This document shows positions 6,279-7,684 of a DNA stretch of 7,684 bases, piece by piece. Numbering within the stretch: the stretch's first letter is position 1; every line of letters begins with the position of its first letter. Below the pieces are notes generated by a model. It did not search any database, had not been told where the DNA came from, and was given only the letters and a program-made list of their open reading frames with translations. A program made the position numbers and the translations under genes. The stretch comes from Betaproteobacteria bacterium (GTDB lineage: Bacteria > Pseudomonadota > Gammaproteobacteria > Burkholderiales > SG8-39): positions 1-7,684 of the forward strand of contig VBCT01000169.1 in NCBI GenBank assembly GCA_005882235.1, in the 5' to 3' direction.

Positions 6279-7684
6279 ACATGTTGCGGCGGTATTGGCC
6301 TCCCACCTCGAACAGCGCTGAGGTGATCTGGCCGAGCGAGCAGCAGCGCACCGCGTCCATGAGCACCGCGAAGACGTTTTCGTCTTCGATCACCGCCTGC
6401 TGCAGCCGTTTGAACATCGGGCCGGATTCGCGTTCGTGGCGCCGGTGGAAATCGGCGAGCCGCTTGAGCTGCGATTGCCTTTCTTCTTCGGTCGAGCGGA
6501 TCAGCTCGATCTTTTGTGGCATCGTCGCCCCGCGTGGATTGCGGAAGGTGTTGACGCCGATGATCGGATACGAACCGTCATGCTTCCTGTGCTCGTAGAG
6601 CATCGAATCTTCCTGGATCTTGCCGCGCTGGTAACCGGTCTCCATCGCGCCGAGCACGCCGCCGCGCTCGGCGATCGCCTCGAACTCCTTCAGCACCGCT
6701 TCCTCGACGAGATCGGTCAGGGCTTCCACGATGAATGAGCCCTGGTTCGGATTCTCGTTCTTTCCCAATCCCCATTCCCGGTTGATGACGAGCTGGATCG
6801 CCATGGCGCGGCGCACCGACTCCTCGGTCGGCGTCGTAATGGCTTCATCGTACGCGTTGGTGTGCAGCGAATTGGTGTTGTCGTACGTCGAGATGAGCGC
6901 CTGCAGGGTAGTGCGGATATCGTTGAACGCGATCTCCTGGGCGTGCAGCGAGCGCCCGGAGGTCTGCGAATGGAACTTGAGCTTCTGGCTGCGCTCGTTC
7001 GCGCCGTACTTGTTCCGCATCGCTATCGCCCAGATGCGCCGCGCCACGCGCCCGAGCACCGCGTACTCGGGCTCCATGCCGTAGCTGAAGAAAAAAGACA
7101 GATTCGGCGCGAAATCGTCGATCTTCATTCCGCGTGCAAGATAGGCTTCGACGAAAGTGAACCCGTTGGCGAGCGTAAAAGCGAGCTGCGAGATCGGGTT
7201 CGCACCGGCTTCCGCGATGTGATAGCCCGAGATCGAGGCCGAGTAGAAATTGCGCACGTCGTGCTCGATGAAGTACTCCTGGACGTCGCCCATCACCTTG
7301 AGCGAGAACTCGGTCGAGAAGATGCAGGTGTTCTGCCCCTGGTCTTCCTTGAGGATGTCCGCCTGCACCGTGCCGCGAACGCTTGAGAGCGTCCGTGCCT
7401 CGATCTCCCCGCGCTCGGCGGCCGTCGGCTCGCGGCCATTCCCCTCCCTGAACTTGTCGATTTGTTGGTCGACGGCGCAGTCGAGAAACATCGCCAATAT
7501 GGTCGGTGCCGGCCCGTTGATCGTCATGCTGACGCTCGTCGCCGGATCGCAGAGGTCGAAGCCCGAGTAGAGCGCTTTCATGTCTTCGAGCGTGGCGATG
7601 GACACGCCCGAGTTGCCGACCTTGCCGTAGATGTCCGGGCGCAGGTCCGGGTCGAAGCCGTAGAGCGTCACGGAATCGAACGCG
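6277..7684 (-). CDS. icmF: Fused isobutyryl-CoA mutase (IcmF type), C-terminal part; 5' end outside window
   Basis: The fragment is 468 residues, open through the right edge. The frame continues upstream of a GTG at 7671 as A-F-D-S, so that GTG is internal. It matches the substrate-binding (IcmA) half of adenosylcobalamin-dependent acyl-CoA mutases, which interconvert isobutyryl-CoA and n-butyryl-CoA by radical carbon-skeleton rearrangement. Visible blocks are RPDIYGKVGNSGVSIATLEDMK, TSVSMTINGPAP, the VQADILKEDQGQNTCIFS block (7365-7312), SGYHIAEAGANP with the catalytic-site His (codon 7221-7219), HSQTSGRSL, NSLHTNAYDEA, and the terminal LGQITSALFEVGGQYRRNM. In methylmalonyl-CoA mutase an Arg (Arg207 of the Propionibacterium enzyme) binds the substrate carboxylate; here the aligned residue is Gln (codon 7335-7333), as expected for isobutyryl-CoA mutases. 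Full-length IcmF is about 1,090 residues with B12-binding and G-protein domains at the N-terminus; those are not seen here. If they were absent, it would be a stand-alone large subunit (IcmA-like). Confidence 0.88.
   Translation of the reverse strand, partial: AFDSVTLYGFDPDLRPDIYGKVGNSGVSIATLEDMKALYSGFDLCDPATSVSMTINGPAPTILAMFLDCAVDQQIDKFREGNGREPTAAERGEIEARTLSSVRGTVQADILKEDQGQNTCIFSTEFSLKVMGDVQEYFIEHDVRNFYSASISGYHIAEAGANPISQLAFTLANGFTFVEAYLARGMKIDDFAPNLSFFFSYGMEPEYAVLGRVARRIWAIAMRNKYGANERSQKLKFHSQTSGRSLHAQEIAFNDIRTTLQALISTYDNTNSLHTNAYDEAITTPTEESVRRAMAIQLVINREWGLGKNENPNQGSFIVEALTDLVEEAVLKEFEAIAERGGVLGAMETGYQRGKIQEDSMLYEHRKHDGSYPIIGVNTFRNPRGATMPQKIELIRSTEEERQSQLKRLADFHRRHERESGPMFKRLQQAVIEDENVFAVLMDAVRCCSLGQITSALFEVGGQYRRNM

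Noticed and set aside
5489..6280. Minus-strand frames opposite the second ATPase (up to 263 codons), including VIPAKAGIQ
   Set aside because: They are antisense shadows; the VIPAKAGIQ piece comes from the intergenic repeat.
6277..7671. GTG at 7671 as the true start of the mutase
   Set aside because: Conserved mutase sequence (F-D-S-V-T-L-Y-G) runs straight through it to the window edge, so it is an internal Val codon.
1..7684. CRISPR array, tRNA or rRNA gene, insertion sequence or prophage
   Set aside because: No regularly spaced direct repeats, no tRNA-like folds in the short gaps, and no transposase, integrase or phage genes were seen on either strand.

Overview
The window is GC-rich with strongly G/C-ending codons and is densely coding. 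Its gene content (an oligopeptide-type ABC importer and a fused B12-dependent acyl-CoA mutase) and two kinds of dispersed intergenic palindromic repeat suggest a proteobacterium, most plausibly a betaproteobacterium (Burkholderiales or a relative). That placement is inference from style and content; there is no rRNA or other phylogenetic marker here.

Layout. Positions 1-468 (+) hold the C-terminal part of a small TPR-type protein that is open at the left edge. Positions 518-6229 (+) hold a complete five-gene peptide/opine/nickel-type (Dpp/Opp) importer in the classic order: secreted solute-binding protein, permease B, permease C, ATPase D, ATPase F. The last four genes are almost contiguous (7-nt gap, 1-nt overlap, 4-nt overlap) and look translationally coupled. 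The only real gap, 112 nt, lies between the binding protein and the first permease. It contains a GC-rich hairpin on the stop codon and a dispersed imperfect inverted repeat. Positions 6277-7684 (-) hold the C-terminal part of a coenzyme-B12-dependent acyl-CoA mutase of the IcmF (isobutyryl-CoA mutase fused) type, cut by the right edge. It converges on the transporter operon across a 47-nt spacer containing two tandem hairpins.

How the genes work together. The binding protein should capture a ligand in the periplasm and deliver it to the B/C permease pair, with the D/F ATPases powering import. The substrate cannot be read from sequence: a peptide is the default for the family, but other small solutes are possible. 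The mutase is a separate, oppositely oriented transcription unit and need not share a pathway with the transporter.

Overall this is a fairly ordinary region, and I do not see a convincing undescribed system. The points most worth a second look are the repeat and hairpin between the binding-protein and permease genes, a roughly 30-residue insertion before the Q-loop of the first ATPase, four-cysteine C-terminal modules on both ATPases, and the Gln substitution that assigns the mutase to the isobutyryl-CoA class.
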